The position numbers and the translations under genes were made by a program. A stretch of DNA of 41,954 nt from Methanocorpusculum parvum (GTDB lineage: Archaea; Halobacteriota; Methanomicrobia; Methanomicrobiales; Methanocorpusculaceae): NCBI GenBank assembly GCA_002287215.1, contig LMVO01000009.1, forward strand, positions 1-41,954, written 5' to 3'. A model generated the notes under the pieces. That model did no database searches. It saw only the letters and a list, made by a program, of their open reading frames with translations, and had not been told where the DNA came from. Shown here piece after piece: positions 17,794 to 25,937 of this stretch (position 1 is its first letter; every line of letters starts with the position of its first letter).

Positions 17794-19789
17794 ATCCCAG
17801 ATATTTACCGTCATCCTCTGGCTGATCATTATCAAATTCAGCCAGATCACTGTTTATCCCTATCTGAAACCTGCGCTCGGATCGATTTCCTACGGACTTG
17901 CATACCCGGTCGGGATCCTTTTACTGACGATCGGGTCCTGGTATCTTGGTCTGGCAGGCCTTCCGGTCCAGCTTGTTTTGCTGATGTTTGCCGTACTTGG
18001 CGGGTTTGCGTTCTACAAAAAACAGTATGAGCTGGCCGACCTGAAATGCATGGTCCGCTGGGACATTGTTTTTCTTGCTGCATTCGCGCTTCTGCTGACC
18101 GTCCGCTGGTTCTCTCCGGGGATCATTCCGTCCGGCGAGCGGTTTATGGATGCGGCATTTCTTGGAAGCATCATGCTTGATCCGACCGTGACGCCGGCCG
18201 ATCCCTGGTTTGCCGGAGAGAGCCTGAGCATCTATTATTATCTCGGACACTGGATGATGGGGGTTTTAGGGATCCTGGCGATGGGATCGAACACCGTTGT
18301 CTTTAATCTGATGATTCCAACTGTGTTTGCCCTCGCGGCAGTTTCAGCCTACGCGATCGGCGTTCTGCTTCTGAAACGTCATCAGTGGTTCCCGATCCTG
18401 GTCCTCATCATCCCGAATGCTGCGCTGATATGGCACGCATTCACCGGAAAAGGAGTGATCGATGCATGGTGGGCATCCACACGGGTTATCGGAGAGGGGG
18501 CAACCATCAATGAGTACCCCCTTTTCTCCTTTTTATGGGGGGATCCCCATGCACATCTTCTCGCATGTTTCAATCAGCTGGTGTTCATCTGCCTGCTGGC
18601 CGTGATGATAACCAGGTGGCAGGATCTGAAAGGCTGGGGAAAGTATCTGCTGATTATCCTTCTTTCCCTCTCACTTGGGACGATGCCTGCCATGAACTCC
18701 TGGGACGTGCTGATCTATGCAGCGGTGTATCTCGTTACAGCATGTCTGGTCTGGTGGAGGATCGACCGGCATCAGGTCAGAAAACTTCCGCCGTTTTTGC
18801 TTGTTCCGGTCCTTTCGCTTCTCTCCTACGCGCCGTTTTTATATCAGATGCTCACGGCCGGTGAGTCAAGCGTTCAGGGATTTTATCTTGTGACGACCAC
18901 ATCGCCGGTGATCGAGTTTCTCGGCGTGTATCTGTTCTTCTTCGTGATCTTTGGGATCTACGGATATTCTGTTCTGAAAAAATATCCCTGGGTGATCGCA
19001 CTTCCGATCCTATTCTGGCTGTCCGGCTATGCATCGCTTGGACTTGCGGTCTTTTTGATCATCCTTCTCCTGGGGAAAAAATCCTGGCGGCCTGAGATCA
19101 TCTTTGGGGTGGTCGGACTTTCCATCCTGGTTTTTCTGGAGATATTCTATCTCAGGGACTTTATGGGTGATACCTACTATCGGATGAACACCGTCTTCAA
19201 ATTCGGATTCTGCGCATGGTTCTTCCTTGGTATCTCCTCACTGCTGATCCTTGGAAACTGGTTCAAAAACCTCTTTGCATCGGTGGATACGAAAAAGATC
19301 TGGGCGGCAGGATGTGCGGGAGTCATCTGTTTAGCGGTGATTTTTGCCGTTGGAGGAATCAATCTTGGCTATCCCGGCGGAACGCTGGACGGAGCAGCCT
19401 GGCTTTCCGTATCCCATCCGGCGGATTATGAGGGGATCGGATTTCTGCAGAAGACGGCGGACCCTTCGTCTGTCGTGGTCGAAGCAGCCGGGACTTCGTA
19501 TACGTACGGATCCAGGGTCTCGGCGGTGACCGGTTTGTCTACGATCATCGGATGGACGGGTCATGAGGTCGGGTGGCGGAGCGGTATCGGGGATATTTCT
19601 GCAAGGATAGCGGATGTACGTGCGATCTACGAAGACCCGACCAAAACGATCAGTCTGATGGAAAAATACGGAGCAACATACCTGTTTGTCGGCGAAACGG
19701 AACAGGAGATGTACACGATCGATCTCCCTCCGGAGGATCTCGAGAATGTATTCTCAGCAGAAGGTGTGGATATCTACCGGATCAGATAA
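17780..19789 (+). CDS. DUF2298 (YYY) membrane protein, putative glycosyltransferase
   Basis: A 669-residue integral membrane protein with about a dozen helices and a C-terminal soluble part (about 530-669). The family signs are SIYYYLGHWMMG, FLWGDPHAHLL and YYRMNTVFKFG. Such proteins resemble membrane GT-C glycosyltransferases that use a polyprenyl-linked donor; the acidic loop residues fit, but no reaction has been shown by this sequence. It overlaps the flippase-like gene by 14 bases and ends the four-gene unit. Confidence 0.88.
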   Translation: MAAVESQIFTVILWLIIIKFSQITVYPYLKPALGSISYGLAYPVGILLLTIGSWYLGLAGLPVQLVLLMFAVLGGFAFYKKQYELADLKCMVRWDIVFLAAFALLLTVRWFSPGIIPSGERFMDAAFLGSIMLDPTVTPADPWFAGESLSIYYYLGHWMMGVLGILAMGSNTVVFNLMIPTVFALAAVSAYAIGVLLLKRHQWFPILVLIIPNAALIWHAFTGKGVIDAWWASTRVIGEGATINEYPLFSFLWGDPHAHLLACFNQLVFICLLAVMITRWQDLKGWGKYLLIILLSLSLGTMPAMNSWDVLIYAAVYLVTACLVWWRIDRHQVRKLPPFLLVPVLSLLSYAPFLYQMLTAGESSVQGFYLVTTTSPVIEFLGVYLFFFVIFGIYGYSVLKKYPWVIALPILFWLSGYASLGLAVFLIILLLGKKSWRPEIIFGVVGLSILVFLEIFYLRDFMGDTYYRMNTVFKFGFCAWFFLGISSLLILGNWFKNLFASVDTKKIWAAGCAGVICLAVIFAVGGINLGYPGGTLDGAAWLSVSHPADYEGIGFLQKTADPSSVVVEAAGTSYTYGSRVSAVTGLSTIIGWTGHEVGWRSGIGDISARIADVRAIYEDPTKTISLMEKYGATYLFVGETEQEMYTIDLPPEDLENVFSAEGVDIYRIR

Positions 19790-19861
19790 TGAGGCCCCTT
19801 CCTGATCACCGGAATTTTCAGCGCGGTAGAGAGGATGGAAAATGACGGAGCTTTTTCTTTC

Positions 19862-19885
19862 AAAAACCAGAAGACCGGTTTTTTT
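19862..19885 (+). terminator. Hairpin with T-run after the DUF2298 gene
   Basis: AAAAACC (19862-19868) and GGTTTTT (19877-19883) form a stem followed by more T residues, 70 bases after the stop. A likely end for the glycan operon transcript. Confidence 0.5.
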
Positions 19886-19904
19886 AAACCAGGCAACGGC
19901 CTTT

Positions 19905-19989
19905 TACGGAATAAAATAGCCAATCCCCTCCCCTAAGCGGGATTTATCCCGGGAAATAGAGGGGATATAACGTCGTTGCTTAAGGGGAG
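19905..19989 (+). other. Structured intergenic segment, possible RNA
   Basis: In the 416-base gap before L7Ae, ATCCCCTC (19923-19930) pairs with GAGGGGAT (19959-19966) around an inner hairpin CGGGAT/ATCCCG (19938-19951). A second partner GCTTAAGGGGAG (19978-19989) can pair with CTCCCCTAAGC (19928-19938) instead, with one bulge, so two folds exclude each other. A TATA-like AATAAAATA is just upstream. It could be a small RNA or a regulated leader; I match it to no known family. Confidence 0.35.
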
Positions 19990-20063
19990 AAGAGCATATA
20001 TCTCTGGCAAGGTGGAGCATTCTTTCGTGACGTTCATCCATATCTTTATCTCAAATTCAGACC

Positions 20064-20074
20064 CATAAATATAG
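20064..20074 (+). promoter_or_regulatory. TATA box of the L7Ae operon
   Basis: CATAAATATAG sits about 130 bases before the L7Ae ATG. Transcription would begin near 20098, at a CCCCGTACGGGG palindrome (20093-20104), leaving a leader of about 105 bases that holds the kink-turn. Confidence 0.55.
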
Positions 20075-20163
20075 TTACGCCAGCAACGGTTACCCCGTAC
20101 GGGGGGAACAAATCGGGATATCTCCTGAGACTGTTTTGTACCTACCAGTATGACCGCTGATGA

Positions 20164-20192
20164 GCGATGACAGAGGGTAAAACCTCTCGAGT
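20164..20192 (+). promoter_or_regulatory. Kink-turn in the L7Ae mRNA leader
   Basis: The leader folds into AGAGG (20172-20176) / CCTCT (20183-20187) with a six-base loop. Below it come a C.C mismatch, tandem sheared G.A pairs (G20169-A20170 with G20189-A20190), a three-base bulge GAT (20166-20168) and a C-G closing pair (20165-20191). This is the kink-turn layout bound by L7Ae. It ends 14 bases before the L7Ae ATG, where protein binding would hide the translation start. L7Ae autoregulation through a leader kink-turn has been described in other archaea; here it is inferred from the fold. Confidence 0.65.
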
Positions 20193-20205
20193 GAAGTGAG
20201 TAATT

Positions 20206-20574
20206 ATGGCAAAGATTTACCAGAAGTTTGAAGTCCCAGAAGAACTTCAGAACAAAGCACTTGAAGCTCTTGAGCTTGCACGTGACACCGGAAAGATTAA
20301 GAAAGGCGCAAACGAGGCAACCAAGGCCGTCGAGCGTGGAATTGCAGCTCTCGTCTTAATCGGCGCAGACGTTGCACCCGAAGAGATCGTCATGCACATC
20401 CCCGGACTTGCAGACGAGAAGGAGATTCCGTTCGTTTTCATCAACAAGCAGGCAGACATCGGAGCCGCATGCGGCCTTGACGTCGGATGCACTGCAGTAG
20501 CAATCGTTAAAGTCGGCAAAGGCAAAGAGCTCGTAGGAGATCTTGCCGGTCAGATCAAGGCACTGAGAGGATAA
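20206..20574 (+). CDS. rpl7ae: Ribosomal protein L7Ae
   Basis: Kink-turn-binding protein of the ribosome, box C/D and H/ACA RNPs and, in many archaea, RNase P. It has 122 residues with the RNA-binding [14 protein letters not shown] motif and the [20 protein letters not shown] and IPFVFI blocks. It leads the operon L7Ae, S28e, L24e, Ndk. Its leader carries a likely binding site for the protein itself. Confidence 0.97.
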   Translation: MAKIYQKFEVPEELQNKALEALELARDTGKIKKGANEATKAVERGIAALVLIGADVAPEEIVMHIPGLADEKEIPFVFINKQADIGAACGLDVGCTAVAIVKVGKGKELVGDLAGQIKALRG

Positions 20575-20578
20575 TTCC

Positions 20579-20788
20579 ATGCCTTATGATGCAACGCCAG
20601 CAGAAGTAATCGAGGTCATCGGCCTTACCGGAATGCACGGAGAGGCATCCCAGATCAAATGCCGTGTCCTTGATGGCTCAAACAAGGGGCGTATCATTAC
20701 CCGTAACACTTTCGGACCTATCCGTGAGGGTGACATTCTGATGCTCCTTGAAACGGAACGCGAAGCAAAGAAACTTTCCAGACGGTGA
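20579..20788 (+). CDS. rps28e: Ribosomal protein S28e
   Basis: Small-subunit OB-fold protein of 69 residues with [16 protein letters not shown] and the conserved [12 protein letters not shown] ending in KKLSRR. It follows L7Ae by four bases and overlaps the possible GTG of L24e. Confidence 0.96.
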   Translation: MPYDATPAEVIEVIGLTGMHGEASQIKCRVLDGSNKGRIITRNTFGPIREGDILMLLETEREAKKLSRR

Positions 20789-20793
20789 CGAAA

Positions 20794-20985
20794 ATGGTGG
20801 ATACATATACCTGCAGCTACTGCGGAAAGCAGCTTGAACCCGGAACCGGGAAGCTCTTTGTGAGAAAAGACGGAGCAGTCTTCTATTTCTGCTCATCGAA
20901 ATGCCAGAGCAACTATAAGCTCGGCAGAATCCCCAGACGTGTAGCCTGGACCGCAGCAGGTCGCAAGGCACGCGGTAAGGAGTGA
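20794..20985 (+). CDS. rpl24e: Ribosomal protein L24e
   Basis: Zinc-ribbon ribosomal protein of about 63 residues: CSYCG near the start, then [13 protein letters not shown], with RRVAW after it. I prefer the ATG at 20794 over a GTG at 20785, because GGTGA (20784-20788) lies five bases before the ATG and includes the S28e stop, acting as its ribosome-binding site. Confidence 0.94.
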   Translation: MVDTYTCSYCGKQLEPGTGKLFVRKDGAVFYFCSSKCQSNYKLGRIPRRVAWTAAGRKARGKE

Positions 20986-20993
20986 TTTAATTT

Positions 20994-21443
20994 ATGGAAC
21001 GCACCTTTGTGATGATCAAACCCGACGGTGTCCAGCGCGGACTTGTCGGCGAGATCCTGTCACGCTTTGAAAACAAGGGATTCAAACTCGTAGCCGGAAA
21101 ATTCGGCGTTCTTGCTGAATCAATTGTTGACAAGCATTATGAGGAACACCTCGCAAAACCCTTCTACCCGGGTATGAAAGCATACATTACTAGTGGACCG
21201 GTCTTCCGTTTTGTCCTCGAAGGTGAGAATGTAGTTGCAACGGTTCGTAAAATGAACGGTGCAACCAACCCGACAGAAGCTAACCCCGGCACGATCCGCG
21301 GCGATTATGCTCTGTCGATCGGCAAAAATGTCATTCACGCAGCAGACTCTCCCGAGAGTGCGGCCCGCGAGATCGGCATCCACTTTACTCCGGCCGAACT
21401 TGTCTCTTACACTAAGATCGACGAGTCCGAGCTTTACGAGTAA
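20994..21443 (+). CDS. ndk: Nucleoside diphosphate kinase
   Basis: Exchanges the terminal phosphate among nucleoside triphosphates. It has 149 residues, starting [19 protein letters not shown] and holding the active-site histidine in [12 protein letters not shown], with the NPGTIRGD block before it. AGGAGTGA lies upstream. In many archaea infB follows; here infB is 18 kb away. Confidence 0.97.
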   Translation: MERTFVMIKPDGVQRGLVGEILSRFENKGFKLVAGKFGVLAESIVDKHYEEHLAKPFYPGMKAYITSGPVFRFVLEGENVVATVRKMNGATNPTEANPGTIRGDYALSIGKNVIHAADSPESAAREIGIHFTPAELVSYTKIDESELYE

Positions 21444-21573
21444 GGCCGTATATCTGAGATATATTCTCAGCCAATCTTTTTTGCGCTGCTTTTGCCGATG
21501 AGTTTTTTGAATGAAGAGGGGACCCGCTTCAGAGAAAAAAAGCTGTATCAGCTTTTTTGAAAAAAAGAGAGAG

Positions 21574-22770
21574 TTATCTTCGCAGATAGTCATAGGCCGA
21601 CAGAAGAGCTTTGACTCCTTCGCCGACGGATGCTGCGATCTGTTTTGCTTTGATGGAGGTCGCATCGCCGGCAGCAAAAAATCCCGGGATGTTTGTTGTG
21701 CAGTCGATATCGATGAGGATCTCTTTATTTGGATTCATGGCTGCAAAGCCTTCGAAGACCGAGGTGTTCGGGTCAAGACCGATCCCAAGGAATACGCCGT
21801 CGACGGGAAGTTTTTGTTCAGCTTTTCCCAGAAGGGCAGATACCCCGCCGGTTTTTTGCAATATGACATACTCAAGAAACTGACCGCCGCCAAACTCCGA
21901 TATGGTATATCCCTTATGCAGGACCACGTTCTTCTTTGTTTTGAGCCGGTCGATGAGCACTTTGTCCGCTTTGAGCTGACTGCGAACGATCAGGTGGATC
22001 GTTGACGCGATGTCGCTTAGTTCGATTGCCATGTCGACGGCAGTATTCCCGCCGCCAAGGATGCCGACGACTTTGTCTTTGTACAGCGGACCGTCGCAGA
22101 CAGTACAGATCGCAACACCTTTCCCGAGATACTCGGTCTCGCCTTTCGCTCCCGAGAGACGCGGAGACCTTCCAGTGGCCGCTATGACCGCCTTTGCAGT
22201 GTAGCGTCCCCCGGCCAGTGTTTCGATAAAGAAGTTCTCCCCGGTTTTGGAAATGCCGGTGACCACATCGTCAACAAAGATCCCTCCGGATTTTACCGTA
22301 TGATCATAGATCTTTTTCATCAGCTCTTCGCCGGAGACATCCGGAACGCCGGGATAGTTTTCCACGACATAGCTTTGATTGACCATGCCGCCAATAGATC
22401 CGGCGAGCACGATCATGTCCATCCCTTTTCGGGCGCCGTACATCGCGGCCGAAAGACCTGCTGCCCCTGCACCGATCACTACCAGATCATGATATACTGC
22501 AGATACAACCGGACTTTTCTTTTCCGGTTCCTCTCCTTTGAGAATTTCCATGATCTTTCTGGTGTCGTCACCGACCACGATCTTGTCGCCGTCGATAATT
22601 GTGACCGGGACCCCCCGCTGCCCGGTTATTCTGATCATTTCAGCAGCGGCGTTTTGATCGGCGCCCACATCGATATTGGTGTAAGCTATATGCTGATTAT
22701 CAAGATACGTTTTCAGTGCTTTACAGTGTGGACAGCCCGAGAGCGAGTACACAACCACTTCATGAGACAT
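21574..22770 (-). CDS. Glutaredoxin-thioredoxin reductase fusion
   Basis: A 398-residue redox protein in two parts. Residues 1-80 form a glutaredoxin-like domain with CPHC at 13-16 and the cis-proline segment RGVPVTI. Residues 95-398 form a thioredoxin-reductase flavoprotein with FAD motif GAGAAGLSA at 100-108, second dinucleotide motif ILGGGNTAVDMA, the redox pair CTVC at 222-225 (CATC is usual) and the C-terminal GDATS block. The reductase may pass electrons straight to the fused domain. NADPH or another donor cannot be told. The ATG at 22770 is chosen because the glutaredoxin fold begins there. Confidence 0.9.
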   Translation of the reverse strand: MSHEVVVYSLSGCPHCKALKTYLDNQHIAYTNIDVGADQNAAAEMIRITGQRGVPVTIIDGDKIVVGDDTRKIMEILKGEEPEKKSPVVSAVYHDLVVIGAGAAGLSAAMYGARKGMDMIVLAGSIGGMVNQSYVVENYPGVPDVSGEELMKKIYDHTVKSGGIFVDDVVTGISKTGENFFIETLAGGRYTAKAVIAATGRSPRLSGAKGETEYLGKGVAICTVCDGPLYKDKVVGILGGGNTAVDMAIELSDIASTIHLIVRSQLKADKVLIDRLKTKKNVVLHKGYTISEFGGGQFLEYVILQKTGGVSALLGKAEQKLPVDGVFLGIGLDPNTSVFEGFAAMNPNKEILIDIDCTTNIPGFFAAGDATSIKAKQIAASVGEGVKALLSAYDYLRR

Positions 22771-22843
22771 AAGCAAACATTCTGATCTTAAAGGATTAAT
22801 ACTATTGGTTCCAGACACCCGGAGATGAAAAAGAGGGGAAGAG

Positions 22844-23407
22844 TTAATGATATTTTTTGATTTTACGTGTCTCTGATGAGACGAGGGCCTCATCCATCTC
22901 CAGCGGGGTCAGGGTGTCGATTTTTTTCACTCCTATTGCGTGAACGACAAGATCTCCTGCAAAGGCAAATCTTTTCACGATCATGCCGACGATCTGCACA
23001 TTGTCCCCGACACGGACATTGAAATCAAGAGGGGTGGAGCGCTGGGCGGTGATCGTTCCGGATCCGTCAAAGATCTTATATCCCGGACGATTGAGGAGCG
23101 TACCTTTCACACTCTGGACGACACCTTCGATGCGGACGGGTTTGCCGGACATGGAAGGACCGAGCTGTTTTATCCTGCAGGGTTTTGATTCAGCTTCGTA
23201 TTCCGGGAGAAGTCTGAGATACTGACTTCCCACACTGTAACTGTTCACCAGAGGAATGATCAATAAACACAGAGAGAGCGGGATACCCCAGTAGAGGAAC
23301 ATACCGTCGCCAGTTGCAAAAAATGACCAGACAAAGAGTGCAAGGAAAAATATGACAACAATATAGTGCATTGGAGCCAAGCTGATTTTTACGCCTTTTA
23401 TTTTCAT
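22844..23407 (-). CDS. Membrane protein with OB-fold-like domain
   Basis: A 187-residue protein of unknown function. Two membrane helices (about 14-32 and 37-54) precede a soluble part whose pattern (GKPVRIEGVVQSVKGTLL, FNVRVGDNVQIVGMIVKRF) looks like an OB or NfeD-like barrel. The ATG at 23407 is preferred over a GTG three codons earlier. It lies upstream of the reductase fusion on the same strand with a 73-base gap, so co-expression is possible. Confidence 0.65.
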   Translation of the reverse strand: MKIKGVKISLAPMHYIVVIFFLALFVWSFFATGDGMFLYWGIPLSLCLLIIPLVNSYSVGSQYLRLLPEYEAESKPCRIKQLGPSMSGKPVRIEGVVQSVKGTLLNRPGYKIFDGSGTITAQRSTPLDFNVRVGDNVQIVGMIVKRFAFAGDLVVHAIGVKKIDTLTPLEMDEALVSSETRKIKKYH

Positions 23408-23530
23408 GAGAGACACCGGTCGTTAGTGATAGTGCTATTTCTTAGGTTAAATAGATGCATGTCTTGTATCATGCAGGAAAAGAAAAAGAGATGGTTTGGA
23501 TAAGATGCGTGGAATCACGCTGAACTTATC

Positions 23531-24385
23531 TTATTTTGCTTCGCAGAGTGCGCAGATTTCTGACTTGTAGCAGTAGTAGTAGACGATTGCCATGAAGATG
23601 ACAGCACCAACGATGTTACCAAGGGTAGACCAGATGATGTTGTTCGTCCACATACCGACCCAGTTCAGGTTCTCAACTGTGTTTCCGGTAAATCCGTTTG
23701 TCAGGATTGCGGCCGGGATGAAGTACATGTTTGCAACACAGTGTTCAAATCCGGAGGCAACGAAAGCCATGATCGGGAACCAGATTGCAAAGATCTTGGA
23801 TATGACTTCATCAGCTGCGAGGGCGAGGAAGATAGCAAGGCAAACGAGCCAGTTACAAAGGATACCCTTGAAGAAGACAGAGAGAATGCCCATTGCTCCG
23901 GTGTAGGAAACCTTGGCAGCTCCGATAGCGATAGCACGGGTACCAAATGCGGTGACCGTGGCAACGCCTGCTGCGTCCCATGCGGTGTACGGACCATAGG
24001 TGACAAGGAATGCCATGAAGACGGATCCGATAAGGTTACCGATGTAGACAACAACCCAGAGATAAACAAGCTTGCCGATACCGATCTGTCCCTGAAGAAG
24101 TGACATCGGGGCAAACATTGCGTCACCGGTAAAGAGTTCTGCTCCGGTTAAAACAACGATAATTAAACCAACTGGGAAAAGAGCACCAGTTACGAACTGT
24201 CCTAAACCTGCGCCCCAGACTGCTGCGACACCGGTCGATCCAACTGTTGCAAGGGCAGCACCCATTGCAATATACACACCTGCAAGAAATGCGCGAACCA
24301 GCATGTTGAATGCTGGAAGGTTGCATTTACCTTTGCCGGCCGTTCCAATTTTGACGCATACCTGCGCCGGACTGAATGTGACCAT
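23531..24385 (-). CDS. fdhC: Formate/nitrite transporter family channel, FdhC-like, copy 1
   Basis: Six-helix FNT channel of 284 residues that probably brings formate into the cell for methanogenesis. Family marks are LTGAELFTGDAMFAP, VYIGNLIGS, KGILCNWLVCLA and SGFEHCVANMYFIP. The ATG at 24385 (MVTFSPAQVC) matches the start of copy 2. A TATA-like ATTTAAATA lies at about 24458-24467, giving a short leader. No formate dehydrogenase gene is in the window. Confidence 0.94.
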   Translation of the reverse strand: MVTFSPAQVCVKIGTAGKGKCNLPAFNMLVRAFLAGVYIAMGAALATVGSTGVAAVWGAGLGQFVTGALFPVGLIIVVLTGAELFTGDAMFAPMSLLQGQIGIGKLVYLWVVVYIGNLIGSVFMAFLVTYGPYTAWDAAGVATVTAFGTRAIAIGAAKVSYTGAMGILSVFFKGILCNWLVCLAIFLALAADEVISKIFAIWFPIMAFVASGFEHCVANMYFIPAAILTNGFTGNTVENLNWVGMWTNNIIWSTLGNIVGAVIFMAIVYYYCYKSEICALCEAK

Positions 24386-24457
24386 AAATAAACACCTCAC
24401 AACCCTGCCGGGAAAATACCTGACCGGGTTGCGTTATTTTCAGATTGGAGTAGTTCC

Positions 24458-24491
24458 TATTTAAATCATACCAAATGATATGAAGAATCAT
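24458..24491 (-). promoter_or_regulatory. fdhC copy 1 promoter and nearby inverted repeat
   Basis: ATTTAAATA (minus strand, about 24458-24467) is the probable TATA box. Just upstream of it an inverted repeat ATGAT (24475-24479) / ATCAT (24487-24491) could bind an activator or repressor. Confidence 0.45.
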
Positions 24492-24589
24492 GATAAACTG
24501 AGAGGACATAAATTTTATCAGGTTAACTACATTAAACAAAATAACTGTTTAAGTAAATTTAAATATATTGACTCATTGGATTTTCCCGA

Positions 24590-24742
24590 ATGCGCGGAAA
24601 ACACAGTGAGAAAATAAGCGCCGGGAAACTGACGAAACAAAAACCTTATTTACATTCCATCATATCCGGCAAAATCCGCCCGAGATCCGCATCGCTCAAA
24701 CGAAAAAAATACTGTCTGTCGAAGATGAACAAGGGCCGATAG
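24590..24742 (+). CDS. Possible small basic protein, 50 residues
   Basis: A plus-strand small frame running MRGKHSEKISAG and ending KMNKGR; about a third of the residues are Lys or Arg. A TATA-like TTTAAATATA (24558-24567) lies 22 bases before its ATG, the distance of a leaderless archaeal gene. I recognise no family. It shares the fdhC intergenic space with a second small frame just downstream. Coding status is unproven. Confidence 0.35.
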   Translation: MRGKHSEKISAGKLTKQKPYLHSIISGKIRPRSASLKRKKYCLSKMNKGR

Positions 24743-24755
24743 AAAAGGAGGTATT

Positions 24756-24896
24756 GTGAAAGTACTCCTGGAAAAGTATCCAGGCACATCTATTTCTCAG
24801 GTAATTTATCATGATCCCAAGCGTTTGAATGCAAAGACGCTTCGCGCGCGAAGAAAAAAGAGGAACGATCCCGTTTTCGCTCCTCCTCTTTTCTGA
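24756..24896 (+). CDS. Possible small basic protein with strong ribosome-binding site, 46 residues
   Basis: Starts at GTG, three bases after AGGAGGT, the best ribosome-binding match in this gap, and 13 bases after the stop of the upstream small frame. It reads MKVLLEKYPG, ISQVIYHDPKRLN, then a basic stretch LRARRKKR that could bind nucleic acid. The two small frames may form a mini-operon or be remains of one decayed gene. The end overlaps the minus-strand terminator of fdhC copy 2. Confidence 0.4.
   Translation: MKVLLEKYPGTSISQVIYHDPKRLNAKTLRARRKKRNDPVFAPPLF
24854..24892 (-). terminator. Hairpin plus T-run after fdhC copy 2
   Basis: On the minus strand AAAAGAGGA and TCCTCTTTT (24884-24892 and 24856-24864 in window terms) form a nine-base stem followed by further T residues. 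A CTTCGCGCGCGAAG palindrome at 24840-24853 adds a second hairpin. This is 70 bases past the fdhC stop. Confidence 0.55.
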
Positions 24897-24961
24897 AAAA
24901 GCCGGCGCATTCCACCGTTGACAAGACAAAAGAAAAATGAGAGTGAAGAGAGAAAAAGCGG

Positions 24962-25831
24962 CTATGCTTTGCCCCTCGTGGTTTCTGCACATAACGTGCA
25001 GATCTCCGACTTGTAACAGTAGTAATAGACGATCGCCATGAAAACCACTGCTCCAACGATGTTGCCAAGCGTTGTCCAGATGACGTTGTTCGTCCACATC
25101 CCGACCCAATTCAAATTATCTACGGTGTTTCCGGTAAAACCGTTCGTGATGATCGCTGCAGGGATGAAAAACATGTTTGCAACACAGTGTTCGAATCCCG
25201 AGGCCGCAAAGGCCATGATCGGAAACCAGAGAGCGGCGATCTTCGATATCACATCATCCGCGGCAAAACCGAGGAACAACGCAAGACACACAAGCCAGTT
25301 ACAAAGAATCCCTTTGAAGAAACAGGAGAGAAGGCCCATCGTTCCGGTGTAGGCGACTTTGGCCGACCCTATCTGGATCGCACGAAGACCAAAACTCGTC
25401 ACCGTTGCGGCGCCGAGCGCATCCCACGAAGAATATGGCCCGTAACTGACCAGAAACGCCATGAACACGGATCCGATAAGATTGCCGACATAAACGACAA
25501 CCCACAGATAAATGAGTTTGCTCATTCCTATATGACCCTGAAGGATCGCCATCGGAGCAAACATCGCATCACCGGTAAAAAGTTCAGCGCCGGTGAAGAC
25601 GACCAGCATCAGCCCAACCGGGAAGACCGCACCTACGATGAATTGAGCGATCCCCGGACCGAAAATGTTTGCAACACCGGTCGAACTTACTGTTGCAAGC
25701 GTAGCGCCCATTGCCACATAGGCGCCGGCAAGAAATGCACGAACCAGCATATTCAATGCCGGAAGACTGGTTTTTGTAACACCAGCGGTTCCAATTTTTA
25801 CGCAAACCTGCGCAGGACTGAATGTAACCAT
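24962..25831 (-). CDS. fdhC: Formate/nitrite transporter family channel, FdhC-like, copy 2
   Basis: A 289-residue paralogue of the channel at 23531-24385, nearly identical in the first ten residues (MVTFSPAQVC) and in the NGFTGNTVDNLNWVGMWTNN block, with differences mostly in helix faces and the last five residues. It keeps all FNT marks. It has its own TATA-like GTATAAA (minus, about 25878-25884) about 50 bases upstream and its own terminator, so the two copies are separately transcribed and may serve different formate levels. Confidence 0.94.
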   Translation of the reverse strand: MVTFSPAQVCVKIGTAGVTKTSLPALNMLVRAFLAGAYVAMGATLATVSSTGVANIFGPGIAQFIVGAVFPVGLMLVVFTGAELFTGDAMFAPMAILQGHIGMSKLIYLWVVVYVGNLIGSVFMAFLVSYGPYSSWDALGAATVTSFGLRAIQIGSAKVAYTGTMGLLSCFFKGILCNWLVCLALFLGFAADDVISKIAALWFPIMAFAASGFEHCVANMFFIPAAIITNGFTGNTVDNLNWVGMWTNNVIWTTLGNIVGAVVFMAIVYYYCYKSEICTLCAETTRGKA

Positions 25832-25923
25832 AATTTTACCCCATTCACAATTCAGTCATAAAACCCGATGTGATGTGTTTATACCCGGTATGAATGAGCA
25901 GATATATCAATCATTCTTTTTGA

Positions 25924-25937
25924 CATGATTAATCATG
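25924..25937. promoter_or_regulatory. CATGATTAATCATG palindrome upstream of fdhC copy 2
   Basis: A 14-base perfect palindrome lies between fdhC copy 2 (minus) and moeA (plus), about 40 bases upstream of the fdhC TATA-like box. It resembles in its ATGAT/ATCAT halves the inverted repeat near fdhC copy 1, so a shared regulator is possible. Confidence 0.4.

Noticed and set aside
20155..20170. CTGATGAG before L7Ae as a hammerhead ribozyme or box C/D RNA
   Set aside because: No CGAAAC partner or cleavage triplet for a hammerhead, and no proper box D with guide spacing; the kink-turn explains the adjacent sequence better.
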